Source: Gp6-AA40 sp050742535
GTDB lineage: Bacteria > Acidobacteriota > Vicinamibacteria > Vicinamibacterales > UBA2999
Direction: 5' to 3'
DNA: 6,440 bases
Assembly: GCA_050742535.1 (NCBI GenBank)
Contig: JBOGIQ010000347.1
Location: 1 to 6,440 of the forward strand
Made by a program: the position numbers and the translations under genes. Below are positions 1 to 5,479 of this stretch, piece by piece. The notes under the pieces were generated by a model that worked only from the letters and a program-made list of their open reading frames with translations, did no database searches and was not told where the DNA came from. The stretch's first letter is position 1; the number at the start of each line of letters is the position of its first letter.

Positions 1-2
1 TC

Positions 3-395
3 TACGAGGCGCACAACGAGGTTCGTCGCGTCTATCTTGGCGATCGCATCGTTCCCGAAGCCGATCGCCTGCCGGGACGGAACGGTCATTCGACCGGCCG
101 GTGGGAAGGCGACACGCTCGTCGTGGAGACGACCAACCTCGTGGAGCAGGCGGATCAGCGCTTCGCGCACAGCGACAAGGCGCGCATCGTCGAGCGTTAC
201 CGGATGACCAAAGGCGCGAAGGGTGAGCGGGTTCTCGTCGCTGAGATGACGTTGACCGACCCGGTCTTCTATACGAAGCCGGTGACGTCAGAGAAGCGAT
301 GGGCGGAGGTTCCGAACGGCCATCTGCTGCCGTACGAGTGCGCCGAGGAAGCGTGGAACATTCATCTCGAGAAGCTCGCGGAGAAGCGTAAGTAA
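3..395 (+). CDS. C-terminal part of a hypothetical 'WEGDTLVV' family protein (5' truncated by window edge)
   Basis: The frame is open from the first complete codon at position 3 to the TAA at 393-395, so the gene starts upstream of the window. A GTG at 123 could be read as a start, but the residues before it are conserved in character (VRRVYLGDRIVP, then GRWEGDTLVVETTNL), so 123 is internal. The visible 130 residues fit a family I recognise from Acidobacteriota and sphingomonads: a 'G.WEGDTLVV.T.N' motif, a later 'RIVERYRM' stretch, a 'LTDPVFYTKP' segment, and a C-terminal 'PYECAEEAWN' (often 'Y.C.EGN' in relatives). The function is unknown; relatives are usually exported, but the N-terminus is not visible here. 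The downstream DUF6152 gene begins 16 bases after the stop on the same strand, and this pairing recurs in such genomes, which suggests one transcript. I am confident of the coding frame; the family is recalled from its motifs. Confidence 0.85.
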   Translation, partial: YEAHNEVRRVYLGDRIVPEADRLPGRNGHSTGRWEGDTLVVETTNLVEQADQRFAHSDKARIVERYRMTKGAKGERVLVAEMTLTDPVFYTKPVTSEKRWAEVPNGHLLPYECAEEAWNIHLEKLAEKRK

Positions 396-411
396 CCGGA
401 AGGATCACGTC

Positions 412-828
412 ATGAAAACGTTACGTCTTTTCGCAACAACGGCGGCGCTGGCAGCCCTCTGTGCCACGGCCGTCACGGCCCATCACTCCGCGCAGCAGTT
501 CGATTTCGGCCGCAGTGTGCCGATCAGCGGCGTCGTCAAGCGGTTCCAGTCGATCAATCCGCACATGCGGCTGGTGATCACCGTGACGGACGCGAAAGGC
601 ACCCGCGACATCTCGTTCGAGGGCCACAGCACGAACAACATGTATCGAGCCGGCTATCGCGACGGGATGATCAAGGTCGGCGACAAGATCACGGTGTATG
701 TGGCGCCGCTGCGCGACGGTTCGGACGGTGGCTACGTCACGGCCGCGTCAACGGCGGACGGCCGGCGGTTCGGACCCCAGTCACGCGCCGAGCAGGAAGC
801 CGAGCGCGCGAAAGCGGAAGGCAAGTAG
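412..828 (+). CDS. DUF6152-family secreted protein
   Basis: This is a complete 138-residue protein. The ATG at 412 has a good Shine-Dalgarno (GGAAGGA at 398-404) at normal spacing, which supports this start. Residues 1-23 are a Sec signal peptide (MKTLR, then an Ala/Leu-rich core ending AVTA), with likely cleavage before His24, giving a mature N-terminus of HHS. That His-His-Ser start, followed by 'FDFGRSVPISGVVKRFQSINPH' split by short variations, then 'ISFEGHSTNNMYRAGY', 'KVGDKITVYVAPLRDG' and 'GGYVTAA', matches the DUF6152 layout (HHS..FD, G.V..F...NPH, GD.V.V...P..DG..GG). The usual Trp after NPHS is replaced (NPHMR). The product should be a small all-beta periplasmic protein; its biochemical role is unknown. 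It ends in a charged Glu/Lys/Ala-rich tail (about residues 126-138). It is probably co-transcribed with the upstream gene and converges on the kinase remnant. Confidence 0.9.
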   Translation: MKTLRLFATTAALAALCATAVTAHHSAQQFDFGRSVPISGVVKRFQSINPHMRLVITVTDAKGTRDISFEGHSTNNMYRAGYRDGMIKVGDKITVYVAPLRDGSDGGYVTAASTADGRRFGPQSRAEQEAERAKAEGK

Positions 829-841
829 AGTCCGCCCGCGC

Positions 842-865
842 GTAGTGTCCGCCTTCAGGCGGACC
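842..865 (+). repeat. Dispersed palindromic repeat, copy 1 (convergent intergenic)
   Basis: The core is GTCCGCCT-TC-AGGCGGAC (847-864), an 8-bp stem with a two-base centre, preceded by GTAGT. It lies between the stop of the DUF6152 gene and the stop of the convergent kinase remnant. It matches copy 3 (2384-2407, opposite orientation) at 23 of 24 positions and shares the 17-bp core with the copy at 2224-2241. Palindromes of this type are common in acidobacterial genomes and behave like REP elements. It could form a hairpin in either transcript and protect or end the mRNA; no T-run follows. Confidence 0.85.
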
Positions 866-882
866 GGAACGTCACCCCTCCA

Positions 883-913
883 GGAGGCCGGCCGTGAACA
901 CCCGCCGGCCTCC
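883..913. repeat. Perfect 10-bp GC-rich inverted repeat near the 3' end of the kinase remnant
   Basis: GGAGGCCGGC (883-892) is exactly complementary to GCCGGCCTCC (904-913), with an 11-base loop. It overlaps the last codons of the kinase remnant and lies just inside repeat copy 1, so a read-through transcript from either side would meet two strong hairpins in 70 bases. There is no T-tract on either strand, so it is not a classical intrinsic terminator. It may simply reflect the coding of GGRR..AGLLEG. Confidence 0.55.
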
Positions 914-2190
914 GAGCGCGTAGTGAAAACACCACAGCGCAACCCCGCCGAGGAAAAGAATCTGCAGTAATCCCGACGAAGCGTACCAGAGCGAGAAATC
1001 GCTGGTGACGGGATTACGCGCCCGTAATCATCCGAAAGGTCACGATGTTCGCCGTGAGGGCGAGGAGGCCGAAGCGCATGGCCATGCCCACCTGCAGTGC
1101 TCCCGCCACAGCGACGAATACGACTGTGTATGCGTTGGGCCGGACAGGGAGGATTTGCGCGAGGGCGGACGAACAGAAAGAACTGAAACAGACCAACTAA
1201 GAGAGCGAAGGAGACGTCCGCGGCCCAGCCGCCGATGCGGTTCGCACGTCCGCCCCCTCGAACTGTCGGTATGTGTCGCGAAGTGGCTGCGCGTAGCCGA
1301 ATCCCGCGACCATTTCCCGAGCCTTCTGCTCGAGGACTTCCGCCGAGTGGGGCATCGGTGTCAGGTTGACCTGGACGGTCTGGCTCCCCCAATACACCAG
1401 CGTCACCAGTCCTGCTGCGATCAGCGCCCGGCACGCGACGGCGGCGCCCACCGAGAGCCGGCCCGTGTCGTCCGATGCCGCAACCATCGCAGGCGACGGC
1501 GTCTCGCCGGCTGCCAGCGCCTCGGCGAGCGGATCGCCGCCGGGCAGCGCGCGGGCCACGTCGAGGGTGGAGGCAAATCGTTTCGCCGGATCGGGTTCGA
1601 CGCAGCGGTGAATGACTTTTTCGATGACCGGGTCGATATCCTTCGAGGTCGTGGTCAGCGTTTCCGTCCGCGGTGAGGCGGGGTGCCACTACGGATGTCA
1701 TGGCCGGTGATCGCGTCGGCGACGGCGGCCAGGCCGAAGTCCATGATCAGCAGCTGGCCGCGGCCGTCGATCATGATGTTTGCCGGCTTCAGGTCGCGAT
1801 GGAGGACGCCCTTCCCGTGTGCCGCAGCGAGTCCCGCGCACAGGCGCCGGGCGAACTCCGACGCCTCAACCGGCCGATGCGGCGGAGCAACGACGCGAGG
1901 TCCTCGCCGTCCACGTACTCCATCGAAATGAAGGGAGCCCCGTTCACCTCGCCGAGGTCGTAGACGCGGCAGACGTTGCGGTGTGAGATCTGCCGCGCGA
2001 TGCGTACTTCGCCGCGGAAGCGCTCCATCAGGCTGGGGTTGAATACCGCGGCCTCCGGCAGGAAGTTCAGCGCGACCTGCTGTTCGAGTTTCAGGTCGTG
2101 TGCGCGATAGACCTCACCCATGCCGCCCCGGCCGAGCAGGCCCAGGATCCGATAGTGCTCCCCGAGGACGATGCCGACGGGAAAGCGCCC

Positions 2191-2249
2191 ATCGTGGAGT
2201 CCCGCTGTAGCCGGATAGTGGTTATCCGCCTGAAGGCGGACTCCACGAT
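2191..2249 (-). repeat. Composite palindromic repeat, copy 2, inside the kinase reading frame
   Basis: The outer arms ATCGTGGAGT (2191-2200) and ACTCCACGAT (2240-2249) are perfect 10-bp inverted repeats. Inside them, next to the right arm, sits the same palindromic core as copies 1 and 3 (2224-2241). The 59-bp unit lies between the zinc ribbon and the kinase domain and is read in frame as DRGVRLQADNHYPATAGLHD. It therefore looks like an insertion tolerated in a flexible linker. Frequent translation of this repeat as 'VRL[KQ]AD' is typical of acidobacterial ORFs. No clear target-site duplication is visible. Confidence 0.75.
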
Positions 2250-2383
2250 CAGGCGGTGCCGTGACAACTGCGCTGGCGGCGAGATTGGCGCCGCAGCTCG
2301 CGCAGAACCGGCTCGCGGCGGCCACGGTCGTGCCGCACGCCGGGCAACGCGGGTATTCCATGGGATGCGGGATTCGAACTCAA

Positions 2384-2407
2384 GATCCGCCTGAAGGCGG
2401 ACACTAC
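2384..2407 (-). repeat. Dispersed palindromic repeat, copy 3, downstream of the TRAP operon
   Basis: Read on the minus strand this is GTAGT followed by GTCCGCCTTCAGGCGGAT, differing from copy 1 at one base of 24. It begins 23 bases after the dctQM stop codon and ends 22 bases before the kinase remnant start. As RNA it would form an 8-bp hairpin at the 3' end of the transporter message, so a role as 3' stabiliser or weak terminator is plausible. No U-run follows. Confidence 0.82.
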
Positions 2408-2410
2408 GGC

Positions 2411-2428
2411 GGTCTTCGCTGTCTTCGC
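2411..2428. repeat. Two 9-bp direct repeats next to the dctQM stop
   Basis: GGTCTTCGC (2411-2419) is followed directly by TGTCTTCGC (2420-2428), 8 of 9 identical, with further partial units on both sides (GGC, CGTTAA). On the minus strand it reads as GCGAAGAC units. I recall similar GAAGAC/GTCTTC arrays ('AKTAKTA' when translated) as a second dispersed repeat type in these genomes, often next to the palindromic repeat, as here. Confidence 0.5.
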
Positions 2429-2430
2429 CG

Positions 2431-4251
2431 TTAACCTGTGCGCCCGAGCATCTGCAGGATCCCGAGCGTGAGCCACGGCACGTAGGTAATCAGCAGCACG
2501 CCGATCAGCAGGATCCCCAGCATCGGCAGCGTCGCCCACGTCACCTCGAGCACCGGTTTGTTGAACCGGTATGACGCAAGGAGCAGGTTCAGTCCGAGCG
2601 GTGGGTGCAGATAGCCCAGTTCGAGGTTGGCGATGAAGATGACACCGAGGTGAACGTAGTTGATCCCGTACGCGTCCGCCAGCGGCAGCAGCAGCGGTAC
2701 CACGACGACGATGGCGGAGAAGATGTCCATCACCGTGCCGACGAGCAGCAGGAAGCCGTTGAGGGCCAGCAGGAACGCCCACTTCGACTGGATGTGCGCC
2801 TGCGTCCACTCGATGAGCAGCGTCGGCACCTGGGCGTTCACGAGGTAGTTGGTCAGCCCGACAGCGATCGACAGGATGACGAGGACGCCGCCGATGAGCG
2901 CGACGCACTCGCCGGCGACGCGCACCACGTCCTTGAACGTTGGCACGTCGCGATGGATGAATCGCTGCACGATGAGCGCATACAGCGCGGCGACCGCCGC
3001 CGACTCGGACGTCGTCGCGTAGCCGCTGAAGAGCGCCCACAACACGACGATCGGCAGCGCCATCTCCCACTTCGCGTCCCAGAGCGCCGCGGCCAGTTCC
3101 CTGAACGTGAAGGGATGCCTGGTGGCGTTCGTCTTGACCGCTTCGCGCACGCCGAGCGCTGCCAGCAGCCCGAGCATGAGCATTCCCGGCACGAACCCGC
3201 CGATGAACAGGTCCTCGATCGCGACGTTCTGCGCGACGATGGCGTAGAGGATCAGCGGGACGGACAGCGGGAAGAGCAACCCCAGGGAACCTGACGCCGT
3301 CAGCAGCCCGATGGCGAAGCGCTCCCGGTAGCCCTCCTTGATGAGGGCCGGGAGCAACAGGCCGCCGAGCGCGAGGATCGTGACGCCCGAGCCGCCGGTG
3401 AACAGCGTGAAGAACGCGCACAGCGTGGCCGCCGCCACGGCCGTTCCTCCCGGCGCCCACCCGAACATCGCGCGCAGCGCGCGGAGCAGGCGTGTCGGCG
3501 AATTGCCTTCGGCCAGGAAGAATCCCGTCAGCGTGAAGAGCGGGATCGCCGCGAGGTTGGCGGCCGGCGACGTCAGCTCTTCGTAGGCCTTGATCAGCGG
3601 GACGATCGGCCGCGTGCCGTCGATGAAGAACGCCACCATCGCGATGCCGCCGAGCAGCGCGAAAATCGGCGTGCCCAGCACCCCGGCGATGAGGATGCCG
3701 AGGATCCAGGGGAGGAGCGCCGCGCCTTCGAACCACTCGAAATTCCGTGCGGCCAGGTAGCCCAGCGGCACACCCGTCACCGTGATGACGCGCCCCCACC
3801 AATGCGGGGTTGCTTTCCACGCCAGCCGGAGCGCGATCAGCGTGAAGGCGATCGGGAACGCGAGCGTCGAGACCCAGACCGGGACGTCGACGGCGACGAT
3901 CGTTCCCGCCTCCCTTTCGCTCTGGACGAGCGCCAGGCCGCCGACCGCAAACATCATCGCGATGGCGGCGCCGGCGAAGCCAGAGACGACGTGCGCGATG
4001 TTGATTGTGCCTTTGGGAAGGAATTCGCCGGTGGCCAGCGTCAGCAGCTTGCCTTCGCGGGCGCCGATGGCGGCGCCCAGCAGGCCGACCCAGAGCGTGA
4101 GGTTGAGCGTGAACGGGCCGGCGCCGGGGATACCGCGCTGCAGCAGCTGCCGCATCGCGATCTCTGCGAGCGGCAGCAGCATGATGCCGGCCAGGGCGAG
4201 AGTCGCCACGAGGTTTTCGAAGCCTCTAGCCGCGGTGACGATGCGGCTCAA
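2431..4251 (-). CDS. dctQM: TRAP transporter fused permease, small (DctQ) plus large (DctM) subunits
   Basis: This 606-residue inner-membrane protein is the ion-coupled translocator of the TRAP system. Residues 1-145 are DctQ-like, with four hydrophobic segments (about 13-33, 47-64, 84-109, 124-144) and the GAAIGAREGKLL loop. A linker helix (about 153-168) joins to a DctM domain from about 176. DctM hallmarks are GGSGVTILALGGLLLPAL (286-303), ASGSLGLLFPLSVPLILYA (319-337), SESAAVAALYAL (415-426), GTVMDIFSAI..PLLLPLA (505-525) and ELGYLHPPLGLNL (544-556). The start is TTG at 4251: an in-frame TGA lies 18 bases upstream and the next ATG (residue 24) would cut into the first helix. No strong Shine-Dalgarno is visible. 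It is the last gene of the operon, 97 bases after dctP, and the gap is filled by a palindromic repeat. Q-M fusion is known in many TRAP systems, including TPATs. Confidence 0.95.
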   Translation of the reverse strand: MSRIVTAARGFENLVATLALAGIMLLPLAEIAMRQLLQRGIPGAGPFTLNLTLWVGLLGAAIGAREGKLLTLATGEFLPKGTINIAHVVSGFAGAAIAMMFAVGGLALVQSEREAGTIVAVDVPVWVSTLAFPIAFTLIALRLAWKATPHWWGRVITVTGVPLGYLAARNFEWFEGAALLPWILGILIAGVLGTPIFALLGGIAMVAFFIDGTRPIVPLIKAYEELTSPAANLAAIPLFTLTGFFLAEGNSPTRLLRALRAMFGWAPGGTAVAAATLCAFFTLFTGGSGVTILALGGLLLPALIKEGYRERFAIGLLTASGSLGLLFPLSVPLILYAIVAQNVAIEDLFIGGFVPGMLMLGLLAALGVREAVKTNATRHPFTFRELAAALWDAKWEMALPIVVLWALFSGYATTSESAAVAALYALIVQRFIHRDVPTFKDVVRVAGECVALIGGVLVILSIAVGLTNYLVNAQVPTLLIEWTQAHIQSKWAFLLALNGFLLLVGTVMDIFSAIVVVVPLLLPLADAYGINYVHLGVIFIANLELGYLHPPLGLNLLLASYRFNKPVLEVTWATLPMLGILLIGVLLITYVPWLTLGILQMLGRTG

Positions 4252-4266
4252 ATCGGCGACTCGCGA

Positions 4267-4350
4267 AATTCAAAATTCAAAATGCAAAATGCAAACACGG
4301 CGTCGCAACGGCCAGGCACGGTTTGCGTTGTGCATTTTGCATTTTGCATT
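4267..4350. repeat. A/T-rich imperfect palindrome of TGCAAAA units between dctP and dctQM
   Basis: Arms 4267-4296 and 4321-4350 pair at 26 of 30 positions around a 24-base GC-rich loop. Each arm is built from 7-bp units (AAAATTC/AAAATGC on the left, GCATTTT on the right). Its A/T-rich make-up contrasts with the GC-rich genes around it. The right arm starts right at the dctP stop codon (TAA at 4349-4351) and the left arm ends 15 bases before the dctQM start. Translated versions ('NSKCKMQN', 'LHFALCILHFA') are common in acidobacterial ORF calls, so I take it to be a dispersed element. In the operon mRNA it would form a long hairpin that could protect the upstream tatT-dctP part or reduce read-through into dctQM. 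Confidence 0.85.
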
Positions 4351-5362
4351 ACGGTTTCTTCGTCTTCCGAAACGCGTCGCGCTCGCGGACGATGGCATCG
4401 TAGATGTCGGCCGGCACCAGCGTGCCACGAATGGTCGCGACCAGACGGTCGGCCTCGGCGCGGAACGTCGCCAGGGCTTTGGCGTCGGGCGTATTGACCG
4501 TCAATCCGCGCGTCTTCATCGCGTTAATCGAATTGGTATCGAGCTGGACCGCCTCTCCCAGCAGCCGCTTCTCCGCGCTCTTCGCCGCGGCGGCAACGGC
4601 GGCTTTGTCCTCCGCCGACAGCTTGTTCCAGGCGCTGTTGGTCATCACGAGCGCGCCAAAGAGCGGCGCGAAGTCGACGTCGAGCATGTATTTGGCGTCG
4701 CGGTGAACCTGCAGCAGCGACGCGGCGTACGGCGGCATCGGCGCCGCGTCGATCATCCCGTTCGGCAGTTTGAGCTGGGCCGGGATGTCGCCGGAGTTGA
4801 GCGGCACGGGCCGGAAGCCATTCTGCTTGTACCACTGGACCATCCGGTCGTCGCCCTGCGTCGTGAAGATCTTCGCGGTCTTGATGTCGGCCAATGTGTT
4901 GAGCGGATTCTTCGAGAACAGCTGCACCCAGCCGGCGCTGCCCCAGGCCAGCACCTTGAACCCGCGCGCCTCCATGCGCTTCTCCATCATCGGTCCCATG
5001 CGTTCGAGCACGTGCTTGGCTTCCGCGTCGGAGGCGAAGAGGAAGGGAATTCCGAACACACCGAACCCGTCGTCGATCGACGACAGGCCGGGCAGCATCA
5101 GGAGGCCGCCCTGGAGCTGATCGACGCCCGGGCGCATCATCCGCAGCGTCGCTTCCTCGCTGCCCTGCGTGCCGCCGGCGTAGACCGTCAGCTTCACGCG
5201 GCCGGATGTCTTCGCCTCCCATTCGGCGCCCATGTCGAGCATCGCCTTGTGGTACGACGAGTTGACCGGCGCGACGGTGGCAACCCTGATGGTCGTTTGT
5301 GCGGCCGCATCCGGCGCGACCAGCGCGAAGACGGCGAGCGAAAGCAGGCTGTGGCGGAACAT
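4349..5362 (-). CDS. dctP: TRAP transporter periplasmic solute-binding protein, DctP type
   Basis: This 337-residue protein starts at ATG 5362-5360, with a GGAGG Shine-Dalgarno (complement of 5367-5371) four bases upstream. Residues 1-21 are a Sec signal peptide, likely cut after DAAA before Gln22. The mature protein begins TTIRVATVAP, as expected for DctP, then has 'W..KTSGRVKLTVYAGGTQGSE' features, GIPFLFASDAEAKHVL (104-119), GFKVLAWGSAGWVQLFS (134-150) and 'NGMIDAAPMPP' (201-211). This is the two-domain binding-protein fold with the long connecting helix near the C-terminus. The family's near-invariant substrate arginine (in 'DLKGLKLRV' of sialic-acid SiaP) aligns with Phe166 in DIKTAKIFTTQGDD. 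Relatives with a similar 'KLFT' motif seem to form their own branch in acidobacteria and deltaproteobacteria. The ligand cannot be called; a hydrophobic or non-canonical one is possible. It sits between tatT and dctQM in the operon. Confidence 0.95.
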   Translation of the reverse strand: MFRHSLLSLAVFALVAPDAAAQTTIRVATVAPVNSSYHKAMLDMGAEWEAKTSGRVKLTVYAGGTQGSEEATLRMMRPGVDQLQGGLLMLPGLSSIDDGFGVFGIPFLFASDAEAKHVLERMGPMMEKRMEARGFKVLAWGSAGWVQLFSKNPLNTLADIKTAKIFTTQGDDRMVQWYKQNGFRPVPLNSGDIPAQLKLPNGMIDAAPMPPYAASLLQVHRDAKYMLDVDFAPLFGALVMTNSAWNKLSAEDKAAVAAAAKSAEKRLLGEAVQLDTNSINAMKTRGLTVNTPDAKALATFRAEADRLVATIRGTLVPADIYDAIVRERDAFRKTKKP

Positions 5363-5373
5363 GAAACCTCCAT

Positions 5374-5455
5374 CAGTGGGGCGTATCCACTGGAAGAGTA
5401 CTACTCACGGGTACTCTTCGACCCCGGTTTTGCGGCCGCGACAACGGAGCGGCCG
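5374..5455. promoter_or_regulatory. Three tandem stem-loops in the tatT-dctP spacer
   Basis: Within the 117-base gap between tatT and dctP lie three perfect inverted repeats: CAGTGG/CCACTG (5374-5379/5387-5392, 7-base loop), GAAGAGTAC/GTACTCTTC (5393-5401/5411-5419, 9-base loop) and CGGCCGC/GCGGCCG (5433-5439/5449-5455, 9-base loop). The first two abut. In the mRNA they would come just ahead of the dctP ribosome site, which stays outside the stems. No U-run follows any stem, so they are not standard intrinsic terminators. They could stabilise the dctP mRNA after processing, or the 9-bp palindrome could be an operator for a dimeric regulator if a promoter lies here. I could not identify convincing -35/-10 boxes. 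Confidence 0.6.
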
Positions 5456-5479
5456 TCGAGAAGGTGGAAGGACATACCA

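Larger units (their letters stand above)
872..2361 (-). pseudogene. Degenerate zinc-ribbon Ser/Thr protein kinase with C-terminal membrane region
   Basis: The ATG at 2361 opens a frame with a CxxC..CxxC zinc ribbon (C6, C9, C20, C23), a linker carrying a repeat insertion (about residues 36-57), a glycine loop GRGGMGEVY (77-85) and the N-lobe. The VAIK lysine is replaced by Asn (VALN, residue 99; AAC where AAG/AAA is expected). About 1864-1874 the frame breaks; the next frame gives HRDLKPAN and MDFGLA, ending at RSGTP. The APE-to-helix G part of the C-lobe (about 60 codons) is missing at 1675-1690. Another frame resumes with DIDPVIEKVIHRCVEPDPAKR, then ALPGGDPLAEALAAGETPSP and a membrane helix near 1460-1400. 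At about 1235-1250 a large part of the extracytoplasmic/membrane region is missing. The C-terminal helices continue in shifted frames (breaks near 1150-1175 and 1016-1020), with the likely original end VFTAGLLEG and TGA at 872-874. Several in-frame gaps, frame breaks and a lost catalytic Lys together indicate a dead gene rather than sequencing error. An N-terminal fragment of up to 190 residues (2361-1789) could still be translated. Confidence 0.88.

Noticed and set aside
1005..1676. A 223-codon plus-strand open frame opposite the kinase remnant
   Set aside because: It is Arg/His-rich antisense text without motifs; the minus strand holds recognisable kinase pieces over the same span.
781..1701. 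A 306-codon minus-strand open frame across the kinase remnant
   Set aside because: Only a short piece (about 1240-1160, GGWAADVSFALLVGLF) matches the expected kinase tail; the rest is out-of-frame text, and its end runs into the DUF6152 gene. It is part of the pseudogene, not a gene of its own.
2354..2385. A tRNA T-arm-like string on the minus strand (GTTCGAATCCCGC) just ahead of the kinase start, suggesting a tRNA 3' end or attachment site
   Set aside because: The five bases before and after the TTCGAAT loop do not pair, there is no acceptor partner and no CCA at the right distance; no other tRNA arm is present.
2249..3820. A 523-codon minus-strand open frame overlapping dctQM and the kinase start
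   Set aside because: It lies in a shifted frame inside dctQM and is rich in Arg/Ala/Gly with no recognisable domain or membrane segments; the dctQM frame explains the same bases.
4267..4350. CRISPR-like or intrinsic terminator reading of the TGCAAAA repeats
   Set aside because: The units are only 7 bp, have no spacers, and form a single palindrome; no U-run follows the stem in the operon direction that would mark a Rho-independent terminator.
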